A stretch of 64,000 nucleotides of DNA from assembly GCF_030816915.1 (NCBI RefSeq), contig NZ_JAUSYN010000002.1, positions 1,811,501 to 1,875,500 of the forward strand, in the 5' to 3' direction. Source of the DNA: Streptomyces sp. B3I8. GTDB lineage: Bacteria; Actinomycetota; Actinomycetes; Streptomycetales; Streptomycetaceae. Positions within the stretch are counted from its first letter, which is position 1; each line of letters opens with the position of its first letter. Under the pieces are notes generated by a model. That model did not search any database. It worked only from the letters and a program-made list of their open reading frames with translations, and was not told where the DNA came from. Below are positions 31,528 through 41,180 of the stretch, piece by piece. Made by a program: the position numbers and the translations under genes.

Positions 31528-32550
31528 ATGACGCGAATCGACAAGAACCCCGACGCCGCCCCGGACGCGGCCGTCACCGTACGGGGGCTGGTGAAGCACT
31601 ACGGCACGACGAAGGCGCTCGACGGCGTCGATCTCGACGTGCGGGAGGGGACCGTCCTCGGCGTGCTCGGTCCCAACGGGGCCGGCAAGACCACCCTGGT
31701 CCGCTGTCTGTCCACCCTGATCGTGCCGGACGCCGGCCGGGCCACCGTCGCCGGCTACGACGTGCTGCGCCAGCCGCGCCAGACGCGTCGTGTGATCGGC
31801 CTCACCGGCCAGTACGCCTCGGTCGACGAGAAGCTGTCCGGCTTCGAGAACCTCTACCTGATCGGCCGCCTGCTCGACCTCCCCCGCCGCGAGGCCCGCG
31901 CCCGCGCCGACGGTCTGCTGGAGCGGTTCTCCCTCACCGAGGCCGCCAAGCGCCCGGTGGGCACCTACTCCGGCGGCATGCGGCGCCGGCTCGACCTCGC
32001 CGCCTCCATGATCGGCCGCCCGGCGGTGCTGTTCCTGGACGAGCCGACGACCGGTCTGGACCCGCGCACCCGCAACGAGGTGTGGACGGAGGTGCGCCGG
32101 ATGGTCGCCGAGGGCGCGACCGTGCTGCTCACCACCCAGTACATGGAGGAGGCCGAGTACCTGGCCTTGGAGCTGACCGTCGTGGACCGCGGCAAGGTCG
32201 TCGCGGGCGGCAGGATCGACGAGCTGAAGGCGCGGGTCGGCGGCCGTACGCTGCGGATCCGCCCGGCGGACCCGCTGGAGCTGCGCCCGACGGCCGCCGC
32301 GCTCGACGAGTTCGGGCTCACCGGCCCCGGGGGCGCCACCGTGGACGCCGAGACCGCGAGCGTCATGGTGCCGGTCCTCAGCGACGAGCAGCTCACCGCG
32401 GTGCTCGGCGCGCTCACCGCGCGCGGCATCACGCTCTCCTCCGTCACCACCGAACTGCCCAGTCTGGACGAGGTGTTCCTGTCGCTCACCGGCCACAAGG
32501 CCAGTGCCGCGCAGGACGACGTCCCCGCCCGTGAGGAGGTCGCCGTATGA
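31528..32550 (+). CDS. ABC exporter ATPase, DrrA-like
   Basis: 340 residues. Walker A GPNGAGKTT (48-56), signature YSGGMRRRLDLAASM, Walker B VLFLDEPTTGLDP and the switch His region (LLTTQYMEEAEYLA) are all intact. The C-terminal tail (about 230-340) is the DrrA type of drug-exporter ATPase. GTG at 31522 is an alternative start; neither has a good ribosome site. The stop codon overlaps the permease start (ATGA). Control by the 11-bp repeats upstream is likely. Drug or peptide export is inferred from the family. Confidence 0.92.
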   Translation: MTRIDKNPDAAPDAAVTVRGLVKHYGTTKALDGVDLDVREGTVLGVLGPNGAGKTTLVRCLSTLIVPDAGRATVAGYDVLRQPRQTRRVIGLTGQYASVDEKLSGFENLYLIGRLLDLPRREARARADGLLERFSLTEAAKRPVGTYSGGMRRRLDLAASMIGRPAVLFLDEPTTGLDPRTRNEVWTEVRRMVAEGATVLLTTQYMEEAEYLALELTVVDRGKVVAGGRIDELKARVGGRTLRIRPADPLELRPTAAALDEFGLTGPGGATVDAETASVMVPVLSDEQLTAVLGALTARGITLSSVTTELPSLDEVFLSLTGHKASAAQDDVPAREEVAV

Positions 32551-33389
32551 GCGCCACCACCGCCGCCCCGCACACCACCGCCCCCGGCTCCGCCCCGCCC
32601 GCCGGTCACGACGACGGCCGGATCGGACTGCGCGGCCATCTGCGCCACACCGGTGCGCTGATCCGCCGCAATCTGCTGTGGATCCGGCAGGACCCCGAGT
32701 CGATGTTCGACGCGGTGCTCTTCCCGATCGTGTTCTGCCTGCTGTTCGTGTTCGTCTTCGGCGGCGCGATCACCGGCGCCGACAACCGGCAGGAGTACGT
32801 CAACTACCTGGTGCCGGGCCTGATGGCGATGATGGGCATGAACATCGCCCAGGGCGTGGGCACCGGGTTCAACCAGGACTTCCAGACCGGGGTGATGGAC
32901 CGCTTCCGGTCGCTGCCGATCGGCCGGGCCTCGGTGCTGATCGCCAAGATCGTGGTGGAGATCGGCCGGATGCTCGTGGCCACCGCGATCCTGCTCGTGG
33001 TGGGCTTCCTGCTCGGCCTGTCCGTGTCTGACGTCCCCGGCCTGTTCGCGGCCATCGGCCTGTCGATGGTGTTCGGCTTCGGGGTGATGTGGATCTTCCT
33101 GACCCTGGGTGTGGTGATGAAGAGCGCCCAGGCCGTCCAAGCGATGGGGTTCCTCGTGCTGATGCCGCTGCAGTTCGGTTCGTCCATCTTCGCCCCGACC
33201 AGCACCATGCCGGGCTGGCTCCAGGCGTTCACCGACTACAACCCGCTGTCCTCGCTGGCGGACGCCGCGCGGGGCCTGATGAACGGCGGGCCGGTGGCCC
33301 ACGACATCCTGATCACCGTCGCCTGGTCGGTGGTGCTGACGGCGGTCATGATGCCGATCGCGGTCCGCAAGTTCTCCACCAAGGCGTGA
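32547..33389 (+). CDS. ABC-2 type permease, DrrB-like
   Basis: A 280-residue inner-membrane protein with six predicted segments; the ABC-2 signature region FNQDFQTGVMDRFRSLPI is clear. It overlaps the ATPase gene by 4 bp (ATGA), so the two are translationally coupled. Together they form an export pump. It converges with the SARP gene with only 13 bp between the stops; ACCGGCGCCGGT at 33389-33400 is the only dyad there. Confidence 0.92.
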   Translation: MSATTAAPHTTAPGSAPPAGHDDGRIGLRGHLRHTGALIRRNLLWIRQDPESMFDAVLFPIVFCLLFVFVFGGAITGADNRQEYVNYLVPGLMAMMGMNIAQGVGTGFNQDFQTGVMDRFRSLPIGRASVLIAKIVVEIGRMLVATAILLVVGFLLGLSVSDVPGLFAAIGLSMVFGFGVMWIFLTLGVVMKSAQAVQAMGFLVLMPLQFGSSIFAPTSTMPGWLQAFTDYNPLSSLADAARGLMNGGPVAHDILITVAWSVVLTAVMMPIAVRKFSTKA

Positions 33390-33402
33390 ACCGGCGCCGG
33401 TG

Positions 33403-36400
33403 TCACCGGTCGCCCGTGTCGTCCTTGTCTCCCGTGCCGCCCGTGTCGCCCGTGTCGCCGGTGACTCCCACGTCGCCCGCGATGTCCATGTCGCCCATGT
33501 CTCCCGCAGCGGCCGGTGCGCGTCGTACGAGGGCGGTGGCCTCCTCCAGAGTGAGGCCACCGCCCTCGGCGTACGCCGCCTCGTACGCCTGGTCGCCGAG
33601 CAGTTCCCTGAGCCGGCGTTCGGCCTCCTGCCGGCTCGCGCGCTCCGCGACGTTGAGCAGATGCCCGTTGGGCAGCAGCGCGTCGGCGGCACCGAGGCAG
33701 CGGGCGGCGTCCGTGCGGATGCCGCCGTCGAGGCCGGCCAGGGTGAGGGCGGCGACGACCAGGTACGTCGAGCCCATCTGGGGCGCCATCACCTGGATGA
33801 GCCGGTCCCCGGCGCTGCGGAGCGCCTCGCGCACCCGTACCAGCGCCTCCTCGTACCGGCCCTCCAGGGTGTCGAGCCAGGCGTCCAGGCCCTGCACCAG
33901 CGCGTCGAACACCGGGAACCCGACGGCCTTGAACTCCTCGCGGAGCCTGACCAGTTGTTGGCGACCCTCGGCGGGCCGGCCGGTGTACCCGAGCCACATC
34001 GACAGGAACATCCGGGCCGCGGGCATGCCCTCGGACGCCGACCCCGCGTTCTCCTCGATCACCCGCCACAGCAGCCGTTCGCCCTCCTCGCCCCGGCCGG
34101 CCTCGATCAGGGCGGCGCCGAGCCGGGACCGCAACACGCCGACCTGCGCGTGGGCGCCGAGCCGGTCGGCGTGCTCGATCGCCGTCTCGTAGTCGGCGGC
34201 GGCGCGCAGGTAGGCCCCCGTGCGCTCCAGGGCCTCGCCGCGGGCGGAGAGCGCCTCGGCGGCACCCCACGCGTCCCCGAGGCGCTCGAAGATCTCCAGC
34301 GCCTCCTCCGCGTCACGGGTCGCGTCGACCGCCCAGTCGGAGCGGTTGGCGAAGATGTTGGCCCGGGTCTCCAGCGCCTGGGCCAGGTCCCATTCGTCGC
34401 CCAGGGCACGGCAGGTGGCGACCGTCGCGTCGGCGATCTCCCGGATGCGGTCCAGCCCGCTGGTGAGCAGCACGGCGAAGAACCACAGGCTGCCCGGCAT
34501 GCGGCAGACCTGCGGCTGGCCGGGCCGGTAGGTACCGGCGATGGTCCGCAGTTTCTCCTGCGCCCGCTCGGTCTGCCAGGCCGCCATGTCGACGTCCATG
34601 CAGGCGAGGTGGGCCAGGTGGACGCCGCGCCGGGCCTCGTCGAGGACGTCGGGGCGGAAGGGGGGCGCGGCGGCGGTGCAGCGGTCCACGAGGTCGGGGA
34701 CGGGCCGCACGGGTCCCTCGAAGGGGTCGGGGAAGAGCTCCATCACGGCGGAGGTCCAGTTCCGCGCCTCCATCCGCAGGTCTCGCATCTGCCAGTACCA
34801 GACGAGGGACAGCACCAGGCAGATGGCGTCCTGCTCGGCGCGGGCGGCGACGGCCCGGCGCAGTGCGGTGCGGATGTTCTCGTACTCCTGCTGGAGTCGG
34901 CCCATCGCGGCCCGCTGGCCGGAGCCGCGCAGCAACGGGTCGGCGGTGCGGGCGAGTTCGCGGTAGTGGACGAGGTGGGCGCGTTCGCTCTCGGGGCGTT
35001 CCCCGGACTCGTCGAGCCGTTCTCCCGCGTACTCGGCGACGGTCTCCAGGAGCCGGTAGCGCATCTCGGCGCCGTCGCCCGCCTCGGCCGGGGCGGCGAC
35101 GACGAGGGACTTGTCGACGAGGGAGCCGAGCGCGTCGAGCGCGGCCGGTCCGCAGACCGCCTCGGCGGCGGCGAGGTCGCAGCCGCCGGCGAACACGGAC
35201 AGCCGGCGCAGGACGCCGCGCTCCTCGTCGTCGAGCAGTTCCCAGGACCAGTCGACGACGGCCCGCAGGGTCTGCTGGCGGGGCAGTACGGTGCGGCTGC
35301 CGGAGGTGAGCAGGCGGAAGCGGTCGTCGAGCCGGTCGGCGATCTGACGGAGCGTCAGCATCCGCAGCCGGGCGGCGGCCAGTTCGATGGCGAGCGGGAG
35401 CCCGTCGAGGCGGCGGCAGATCTCGGCGGCGGCCTCCGGGTCGTCCTCGGGCCGGAAGCCGGGGCGGGCGGCGGCGCCGCGGTCGGCGAGCAGTTCCAGG
35501 GCGTACGGCTGCGGCAGCGGCTCGACGGGGCGCAGCGACTCCCCCGCTATGCCGAGGGGTTCGCGGCTGGTGGCGAGGACGGTCAGGCCGGGGCAGCGGG
35601 CGAGGAGTTCCTCGGCGAGGCGGGCGGCGGCGTCCACGACGTGCTCGCAGTTGTCGAGGATGAGCAGCATGCGGCGGCGGGCGCAGTGCTCGACGAGCCG
35701 GGTGACGGGGTCGTCGCGCTGGGGGTCGGCGGCGGCGCGGATCTCCTCGGCGCCGGCGCCGCGCAGCACGGTCTCGCGGGCGCCGAGCGCGGTGAGCACG
35801 GCCTCGGGCACGGCGTCGGGGTCGCGCACGGGGGCGAGTTCGGCGAGCCACACGCCGTCGGGCACGGCGTCGGCGACGGCCTCCCCCGCCTCCTGCGACA
35901 ACCGGGTCTTGCCCGCGCCGCCGGGCCCGAGCAGCGTCACGAGCCGCGCACCGCCGAGGTCGCGCCGCGGCGCGCTCCCGGGATGCCGACGCAGGGCGGC
36001 TCCGGGGTCCTGCCGCAGTGCGCTCCGCGGATCCTGCCGCAGGGCGGCGCCGAGGTCCTGCCGCAGGGCGGCAATGTCGCCGTCGCGGCCGACGAAGGAG
36101 GTGAGCCGGGCACGGAGGTTCCCGGGCGGACCCGGCCGGGCGCCCCCGGCGGCGAAGCCGTCGTCCGGGTTCCGGGGGGTGGTGCCGTGGGGGGTGACGG
36201 GGGCCCGGGATCCGGAGTCGTCGTGGCCGACGGGGGCTCGTGACCCCGCACCGTCGTGGCCGACGGCGGCCCGGGACCCGGCTTCGTCAGGGCCGACGGC
36301 GGCCCGGGATCCGCCACCGTCGTTCCCGGCGGCGGGGCCGGCCGGGGCGCCCGGCGCCCGGTCGTCCTCGTGCGGGGCGTGCGCCCGGTCGTTCCCACGC

Positions 36401-37167
36401 GGGGTGGGCGCCGGGGCGCTGCCGGGGCGGGCGCCGGCGTCGGCGGCCAGGAGTTCCGCGTGCAGGGCGCGCAGCTCCGGGCCCGGGTCGGTGCCCAGGC
36501 GGTCGGCGAGGAGACGGCGTACGGCCTCGTACGCCACCAGCGCCTGCGCCGGCCGGCCCACCGCCCGCAGCGCGCGCAGCCGCAGCGCCTGCAGCGGCTC
36601 GTCCAGCGGGTGCGCACCGCACAGCGCGGTCAGTTCCGGCAGGTACTGCTCCGCCTCCCCCAGCGCCACCGCCGCCGTCAGCCGCGCGCGGCGGGCGTCG
36701 AGGCGGCGGGCCTCCCAGCGGGCCGACTCCCCCGTGCGGTCCGGCAGGTCGGCCAGCGGCGGGCCCTGCCACAGGGCGAGCGCGTCGTCGAGGACGGCGG
36801 CGGCCTTCGCGGCGTCCCCGTCGGCCAGCGCCCGCCGCCCCTCCCCGGTGAGCCGTTCGAAACGGTGCAGGTCGACGTCGTCGGCGACCGCCGCGAGCCG
36901 GTAGCCGCCGTCCGCCGACTCCACCGCGCCCGCGCCCAGCGCCCGCCGCAGCCGCCCCACCAGCGCCTGCAGCGCGCCCGGCGCGTCGGCGGGCGGGGCG
37001 TCGGTCCACACCTCCTCGACGAGGAACCCGGCCGGCACGGTCCGCCCGGGCCGCAGGGCGAGCACGGTGAGCAGGGCGCGCAGCCGCGCCCCGCCGACCG
37101 GAACGGGCGTGCCGTCGGGGCGGAGGGCCTGGGTGGTGCCGAGGATGCGGTAGCGCACGGGGCCCAT
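33403..37167 (-). CDS. AfsR/SARP-family regulator with NB-ARC ATPase and TPR domains
   Basis: About 1254 residues from MGPVRYRILGTTQAL. Domains in order: OmpR-type winged helix (about 1-95), BTAD domain (about 95-250), a low-complexity linker (about 270-405) with 10-residue SRAPVGHDG-type and 8-residue AALRQDPG-type repeats, the NB-ARC ATPase (Walker A LLGPGGAGKTRL near 410; Walker B LLILDNCEHV near 500), then a long alpha-helical TPR-like region. The C-terminus is a GDTGDTGGTGD tract. The family activates secondary-metabolite or export genes via direct repeats. The neighbouring ABC operon carries such repeats. No clear ribosome site; an upstream start at 37281 would add 38 low-complexity residues. 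Confidence 0.9.
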   Translation of the reverse strand: MGPVRYRILGTTQALRPDGTPVPVGGARLRALLTVLALRPGRTVPAGFLVEEVWTDAPPADAPGALQALVGRLRRALGAGAVESADGGYRLAAVADDVDLHRFERLTGEGRRALADGDAAKAAAVLDDALALWQGPPLADLPDRTGESARWEARRLDARRARLTAAVALGEAEQYLPELTALCGAHPLDEPLQALRLRALRAVGRPAQALVAYEAVRRLLADRLGTDPGPELRALHAELLAADAGARPGSAPAPTPRGNDRAHAPHEDDRAPGAPAGPAAGNDGGGSRAAVGPDEAGSRAAVGHDGAGSRAPVGHDDSGSRAPVTPHGTTPRNPDDGFAAGGARPGPPGNLRARLTSFVGRDGDIAALRQDLGAALRQDPRSALRQDPGAALRRHPGSAPRRDLGGARLVTLLGPGGAGKTRLSQEAGEAVADAVPDGVWLAELAPVRDPDAVPEAVLTALGARETVLRGAGAEEIRAAADPQRDDPVTRLVEHCARRRMLLILDNCEHVVDAAARLAEELLARCPGLTVLATSREPLGIAGESLRPVEPLPQPYALELLADRGAAARPGFRPEDDPEAAAEICRRLDGLPLAIELAAARLRMLTLRQIADRLDDRFRLLTSGSRTVLPRQQTLRAVVDWSWELLDDEERGVLRRLSVFAGGCDLAAAEAVCGPAALDALGSLVDKSLVVAAPAEAGDGAEMRYRLLETVAEYAGERLDESGERPESERAHLVHYRELARTADPLLRGSGQRAAMGRLQQEYENIRTALRRAVAARAEQDAICLVLSLVWYWQMRDLRMEARNWTSAVMELFPDPFEGPVRPVPDLVDRCTAAAPPFRPDVLDEARRGVHLAHLACMDVDMAAWQTERAQEKLRTIAGTYRPGQPQVCRMPGSLWFFAVLLTSGLDRIREIADATVATCRALGDEWDLAQALETRANIFANRSDWAVDATRDAEEALEIFERLGDAWGAAEALSARGEALERTGAYLRAAADYETAIEHADRLGAHAQVGVLRSRLGAALIEAGRGEEGERLLWRVIEENAGSASEGMPAARMFLSMWLGYTGRPAEGRQQLVRLREEFKAVGFPVFDALVQGLDAWLDTLEGRYEEALVRVREALRSAGDRLIQVMAPQMGSTYLVVAALTLAGLDGGIRTDAARCLGAADALLPNGHLLNVAERASRQEAERRLRELLGDQAYEAAYAEGGGLTLEEATALVRRAPAAAGDMGDMDIAGDVGVTGDTGDTGGTGDKDDTGDR
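35970..36340. repeat. Intragenic 24-bp and 30-bp repeats in the SARP linker
   Basis: Five degenerate copies of an 8-residue unit (AALRQDPG) lie just before the Walker A motif, and four copies of a 10-residue unit (GSRAPVGHDG type) lie further upstream. The DNA repeats are in phase with the codons, so unit number can change without a frameshift. Confidence 0.7.
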
Positions 37168-37471
37168 TGTCCCTGGGGACGCACCCCGTCCGCCCCCGGG
37201 TTCGCGGGACTTGTCCTCGCCGCCGTCTCCGGGCGTCCGCGTCCGCTCCCGTGCCCCGTGTCCGGTCACCGCACCCGCCACCGTCCCGCCCCCGTCCTCT
37301 CCCCGTCCGGTCCCGCACGGTCCCCGCCCCGTTCCCGTCCCGTCCCCCGGGAACCGCCATTACCTCCCGGAACGTTCTCCCCACGACGCCCCATCACCTG
37401 TACGGTCGTTCCGCCCACGCACGTTCTTCCCGCTCGAACGTACCCACGACGAACCCCAGGAGCCCCTCCCC
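37168..37471. promoter_or_regulatory. Divergent promoter region of the SARP gene and the M50 protease gene
   Basis: 304 bp, strongly C-rich on the plus strand, without a gene. ACGTTCT occurs at 37372 and 37421, and ACGTTC (37421-37426) pairs with GAACGT (37436-37441) as a 6-9-6 dyad about 30 bp before the protease start. No regulator can be assigned. Confidence 0.4.
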
Positions 37472-38272
37472 ATGAGCACCGCCGCCACCCGCCACAGCGA
37501 CCGGAGGATCAGTCCCGTCTTCGTGGGCATCCTGGCCGTCGCCGCGGTCACCGGGTGGGCCACCTGGACCGGGCTGTCCGAGCAGCCGGGCCTGGCCGTC
37601 TTCCTCTTCGTGACGGCCTCCTGGATCGTCTCGCTCTGTCTGCACGAGTACGCGCACGCCCGCACCGCCCTGCACAGCGGCGACTTCACGATCGGCGCCA
37701 AGGGCTATCTCACGCTCAACCCGCTGAAGTACACGCACGCCCTGCTCAGCATCGTGCTCCCGGTGCTGTTCATGATCATGGGCGGCATCGGCCTGCCGGG
37801 CGGTGCCGTCTTCGTCGAGCGCGGGCACATACGCGGCCGCTGGAAGCACAGCGCGATCTCGGCGGCAGGCCCGCTGGCCAACGTCCTGTTCGCCGTCCTG
37901 TGCACGGTCCCGTTCTGGCTGGGCGCGCTGGACGACATGCCGCGCACGTTCCGCTACGCGGTGGCGTTCCTCGCGCTGCTCCAGATCACCGCGGCGATCC
38001 TGAACCTGCTGCCGGTGCCGGGTCTGGACGGCTACGGCGTGGTCGAGCCGTGGCTGTCGCACAACGCCCGGCGCCAGATGGAGCCGTTCGCCCCGTTCGG
38101 GCTGCTGTTCGTGTTCGCGGTGCTGTGGATCCCGTCGGTGAACAACGCGTTCTTCGACATGGTCTACGGGCTGCTGAACGGCCTCGGCATCGACGACTTC
38201 TCGACGTCCTGCGGCTACGACCTGTTCCGCTTCTGGCGCGACAGCGACCCGCAATGCGTCGTCACCCAGTGA
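37472..38272 (+). CDS. M50/site-2-protease-family membrane metalloprotease
   Basis: A 266-residue polytopic protein. The zinc motif HEYAH (58-62) lies in a membrane segment and the second ligand motif LLPVPGLDGYG lies near residue 190, as in S2P-type intramembrane proteases. There is no PDZ domain. AGGAG precedes the ATG by 10 nt. It could cleave membrane-bound anti-sigma factors or signal peptides, but no target is nearby. Its stop codon overlaps the end of the next, convergent gene by 11 bp. Confidence 0.88.
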   Translation: MSTAATRHSDRRISPVFVGILAVAAVTGWATWTGLSEQPGLAVFLFVTASWIVSLCLHEYAHARTALHSGDFTIGAKGYLTLNPLKYTHALLSIVLPVLFMIMGGIGLPGGAVFVERGHIRGRWKHSAISAAGPLANVLFAVLCTVPFWLGALDDMPRTFRYAVAFLALLQITAAILNLLPVPGLDGYGVVEPWLSHNARRQMEPFAPFGLLFVFAVLWIPSVNNAFFDMVYGLLNGLGIDDFSTSCGYDLFRFWRDSDPQCVVTQ

Positions 38273-38459
38273 CGGACCGCTGCTCGCGGGCGGCAGCGGC
38301 GGCCCGGTCGCGGCGGACGTAGTACCAGGTCATGTTCGACGACAGCCCCGCGAGCAGCACCCAGACGATCCCCAGCCAGCTGCCCTGGACGAACGAGACG
38401 ACCGCAGCGGCCACGGCGAGGACGCAGACGGCGAGGGCGTAGAGGGCCAGGCGGGGCAT
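38262..38459 (-). CDS. Small two-helix membrane protein
   Basis: 65 residues from MPRLALYALAV, with AGGAG 7 nt upstream. Two hydrophobic helices (LYALAVCVLAVAAAVVSF and LGIVWVLLAGLSSNMTWYYV) are followed by a basic tail. No family function is recognised. Its 3' end overlaps that of the M50 gene by 11 bp in opposite orientation. Confidence 0.75.
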   Translation of the reverse strand: MPRLALYALAVCVLAVAAAVVSFVQGSWLGIVWVLLAGLSSNMTWYYVRRDRAAAAAREQRSVTG

Positions 38460-38602
38460 GAGGGGCTCCTGTCGGGGGGACACGGCGACACTGCGGCGTG
38501 CGGCCCCTCGGCACGGTGCGGGAACCGCCGCGGCCTCCAGTGTCCCTCATGCCCGCAGCCGCCCCCGTCCCCGTCCGCCCCCGTCCCTCCTCCCCCACCG
38601 CG

Positions 38603-39340
38603 TCACACGTCGGTGAGCCGGACCCCCGCGTGCGCCTTGTACCGGCGGTTGACCGAGATCAGGTTGGCGACCAGGGACTCCACCTGGTGCGCGTTGCGCA
38701 GCCGCCCGGCGAAGATCCCCCGCATGCCGGGGATGCGGCCGGCCAGCGCCTGGACGATCTCGACGTCCGCGCGCACCTCGCCGAGCACCATCACATCGGT
38801 GTCGATCTCCTCGACCTCGGGGTCCCCCAGCAGGACCGCCGACAGGTGGTGGAAGGCGGCGGTGACGCGCGCGTCCGGCAGCAGCGCAGCGGCCTGCTCG
38901 GCGGCGCTGCCCTCCTCGGGCTTCAGCGCGTAGGCGCCCTTCTTGTCGAAGCCGAGCGGGTTGACGCAGTCGACGACGAGCTTGCCGGCGAGTTCCTCGC
39001 GCAGCGACGCCAGGGTGTCGCCGTGGCCCTCCCACGGTACGGCGACGATCACGACGTCGCTGCGCCGCGCGCAGTCGGCGTTGTCGGCGCCCTCGACACC
39101 GTGGCCGAGTTCCTCGGCGGCCGCCCGCGCCCGGTCGGCGGCACGGGAACCGACGATCACCTTCTGGCCGGCCCGGGCGAGCCGGTAGGCCAGGCCACGG
39201 CCCTGCGGCCCGGTGCCGCCGAGGACGCCGACGACGAGCCCGGAGACGTCGGGCAGGTCCCAGGGGTCCTTGGCGGGGGCCTTGTCAGCGGCCTTCGCGG
39301 GGGCGTCGGAAGCGTGGGATGCGCTGTCGCTGGAGGTCAT
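38603..39340 (-). CDS. npdG: NADPH-dependent F420 reductase
   Basis: 245 residues. After a 30-residue Ala/Lys/Asp-rich tail, the dinucleotide motif GVLGGTGPQGRGLAYRLA and VIVGSR match F420H2:NADP oxidoreductases; IVAVPWEGH and DCVNPL are also typical. It transfers hydride between NADPH and coenzyme F420 and so feeds F420-dependent reductases. It is cytoplasmic. The ATG at 39340 lacks a strong ribosome site. It is divergent from an MFS transporter. Confidence 0.88.
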   Translation of the reverse strand: MTSSDSASHASDAPAKAADKAPAKDPWDLPDVSGLVVGVLGGTGPQGRGLAYRLARAGQKVIVGSRAADRARAAAEELGHGVEGADNADCARRSDVVIVAVPWEGHGDTLASLREELAGKLVVDCVNPLGFDKKGAYALKPEEGSAAEQAAALLPDARVTAAFHHLSAVLLGDPEVEEIDTDVMVLGEVRADVEIVQALAGRIPGMRGIFAGRLRNAHQVESLVANLISVNRRYKAHAGVRLTDV

Positions 39341-39415
39341 GTGCCGACTCTACGTGTTCGTCACAGGCGGTAATTCGGTTGTCGCCCGGCCGCCGTGGGC
39401 CGAGCATGGCGGGTC

Positions 39416-40816
39416 GTGACCGACGACACCGCCGTCCCCCCACCCGCCGCCGCGCCACCCGTCCCCCCACCCGCCGCCGCGCCACCCGTCGCCGCACCGC
39501 TTCCGGCGGCTCACGGGATCCCTTCCGAGGAGCACACCGGCGCTCCGGCCCGTGCCGCGTCCGGGTGGCGGGCGCTGCTGCCGGACCTGGCTCCCTGGCG
39601 GACCTCCGCGGACTTCCGCCGGATGTGGCTGGCCGGCCTGGTCACCAACTTCGGCAGCTTCCTGACCCTCGTGGCGCTGCCCGTGCAGCTCAAGGAACTG
39701 ACCGGTTCGGCGGCGGCCGTCGGCGCGATCGGTGCCGTCGAACTCGTTCCGCTGCTCGTGTGCGGGCTGTACGGCGGCGCGCTCGCGGACGCGTTCGACA
39801 AGCGGCGGCTGATCCTCGGCACCGAGGCGGGCCTCGGCCTGCTCAGCGCCGTCCTGCTGATCGACGCACTGCTCCCGGAGCCGCTGGTGTGGCCGCTGTA
39901 CGCCGTCGCCGCGCTGTCCTCCGCGCTCGCCGCGGTGCAGCGGCCGGCGCTGGACGCGATCCTGCCGCGGATCGTGGCGCACGAGCACCTCACGGCGGCC
40001 GGCGCGCTGAACAGCCTGCGCTGGACGGTCGGCGGGGTGGCCGCCCCGGCGCTCGCGGGGATCGTCGTGGCGTACGCGGGTCTCGGCTGGGCGTACGCCG
40101 CCGACGTGCTGACCTTCGCGGTCTCGGTGGCGCTGGGGTGGGGGCTGGCCGCCGCGCCCGCCGCCCGGGAGGCGGCCCGGCCCTCGCTGCGGGCCATCGC
40201 GGAGGGCGCTCGGTACGCGTGGAGCCGCAAGGAGCTGCTGGGCACGTACGCCGTCGACCTCGCGGCCATGTTCCTCGCCATGCCGCTGGCGGTGCTGCCG
40301 TTCCTCGCGGACGAGCTGGACGCCGAGTGGTCGCTGGGGCTGATGTACGCGAGCGTGCCGGCCGGTTCGCTGCTGGTGTCGCTGACCAGCGGCTGGACCT
40401 CGCGGGTGCACCGGCACGGCCGGATGGTGGTGCTGGCGGCGGCCGGCTGGGGACTGGCGGTGGTGGCGGCGGGGGCGGTGCGCGAGGTGTGGCTGGTGCT
40501 GCTGTTCCTGACCGTGGCCGGGGGCTGCGACATGGTCAGCGGCATCTTCCGCGGCGCGATCTGGAACCAGACGATCCCGGCCGAGCTGCGCGGTCGCCTC
40601 GCCGGCATCGAACTGCTGTCGTACTCGGCGGGCCCGCAGCTCGGCCAGGTGCGGGCGGGCGGCACGGCGGCGCTGCTGGGGGTACGGACGTCGATCTGGT
40701 CGGGCGGTCTGGCGTGCGTGGCGGCGGTGGGGGCGCTGGCCCTGTCCCTGCCGGGCCTTATGCGCTACGACGCCCGCACGAACGCGCATGCCCTGCGGCG
40801 GCGGGACGGCGGATGA
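39416..40816 (+). CDS. MFS exporter, EntS-like (MFS_3)
   Basis: About 466 residues from the GTG at 39416 (a GTG at 39395 is also possible). The first 40 residues are Pro/Ala-rich and include an exact 27-bp DNA duplication. Twelve helices follow. [15 protein letters not shown] is the cytoplasmic loop motif. The EntS/MFS_3 group exports siderophores and other small molecules. No siderophore gene is adjacent, so its cargo is unknown. Confidence 0.85.
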   Translation: MTDDTAVPPPAAAPPVPPPAAAPPVAAPLPAAHGIPSEEHTGAPARAASGWRALLPDLAPWRTSADFRRMWLAGLVTNFGSFLTLVALPVQLKELTGSAAAVGAIGAVELVPLLVCGLYGGALADAFDKRRLILGTEAGLGLLSAVLLIDALLPEPLVWPLYAVAALSSALAAVQRPALDAILPRIVAHEHLTAAGALNSLRWTVGGVAAPALAGIVVAYAGLGWAYAADVLTFAVSVALGWGLAAAPAAREAARPSLRAIAEGARYAWSRKELLGTYAVDLAAMFLAMPLAVLPFLADELDAEWSLGLMYASVPAGSLLVSLTSGWTSRVHRHGRMVVLAAAGWGLAVVAAGAVREVWLVLLFLTVAGGCDMVSGIFRGAIWNQTIPAELRGRLAGIELLSYSAGPQLGQVRAGGTAALLGVRTSIWSGGLACVAAVGALALSLPGLMRYDARTNAHALRRRDGG

Positions 40817-40877
40817 AGCCCCCTCGCCCCCCGGCCCCGGGGGCGGGGGGAACCGCGTGTACAGCCCGGCGCCGGGC

Positions 40878-41114
40878 TCAGCCCGCGTCCGGTCCCGTGT
40901 CCGGTCCGCCACCGTCATGCCATCTGGGATCCGTCTCCCACTCCAGATCCCGTTCCCGCGCCCGGTCCATCGCGTGCCGCGCCTCCTCGGGCGAGGCGTA
41001 CGGCCCGAACCGGTCCTTGGCCGGGCAGTCAGGTCCCTCCTCCACCTTCTTGTGCTCCAGGCAGTAGAACCACTCGCCGGGCTTCCCGGCGGTCCGCTTC
41101 TTGAACAGGGCCAT
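40878..41114 (-). CDS. Small conserved actinobacterial protein with a CxxH-type motif
   Basis: 78 residues beginning [15 protein letters not shown], with AAAGGAG 8 nt upstream. [16 protein letters not shown] and [10 protein letters not shown] resemble a widespread small Streptomyces protein whose role is unknown; the Cys/His residues could bind a metal. The much longer frame in this phase (to 42071) is antisense to map. It is divergent from map. Confidence 0.85.
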   Translation of the reverse strand: MALFKKRTAGKPGEWFYCLEHKKVEEGPDCPAKDRFGPYASPEEARHAMDRARERDLEWETDPRWHDGGGPDTGPDAG

Positions 41115-41167
41115 CGCGTCGGCTCCTTTCACCTCACCAGGGCCATCGTCCCCCCAACCCCGCTGGA

Positions 41168-41173
41168 TACACT
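41168..41173 (+). promoter_or_regulatory. -10 hexamer of a probable leaderless map transcript
   Basis: TACACT ends 7 nt before the map ATG and there is no Shine-Dalgarno. Confidence 0.5.
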
Positions 41174-41180
41174 CGCCGGC

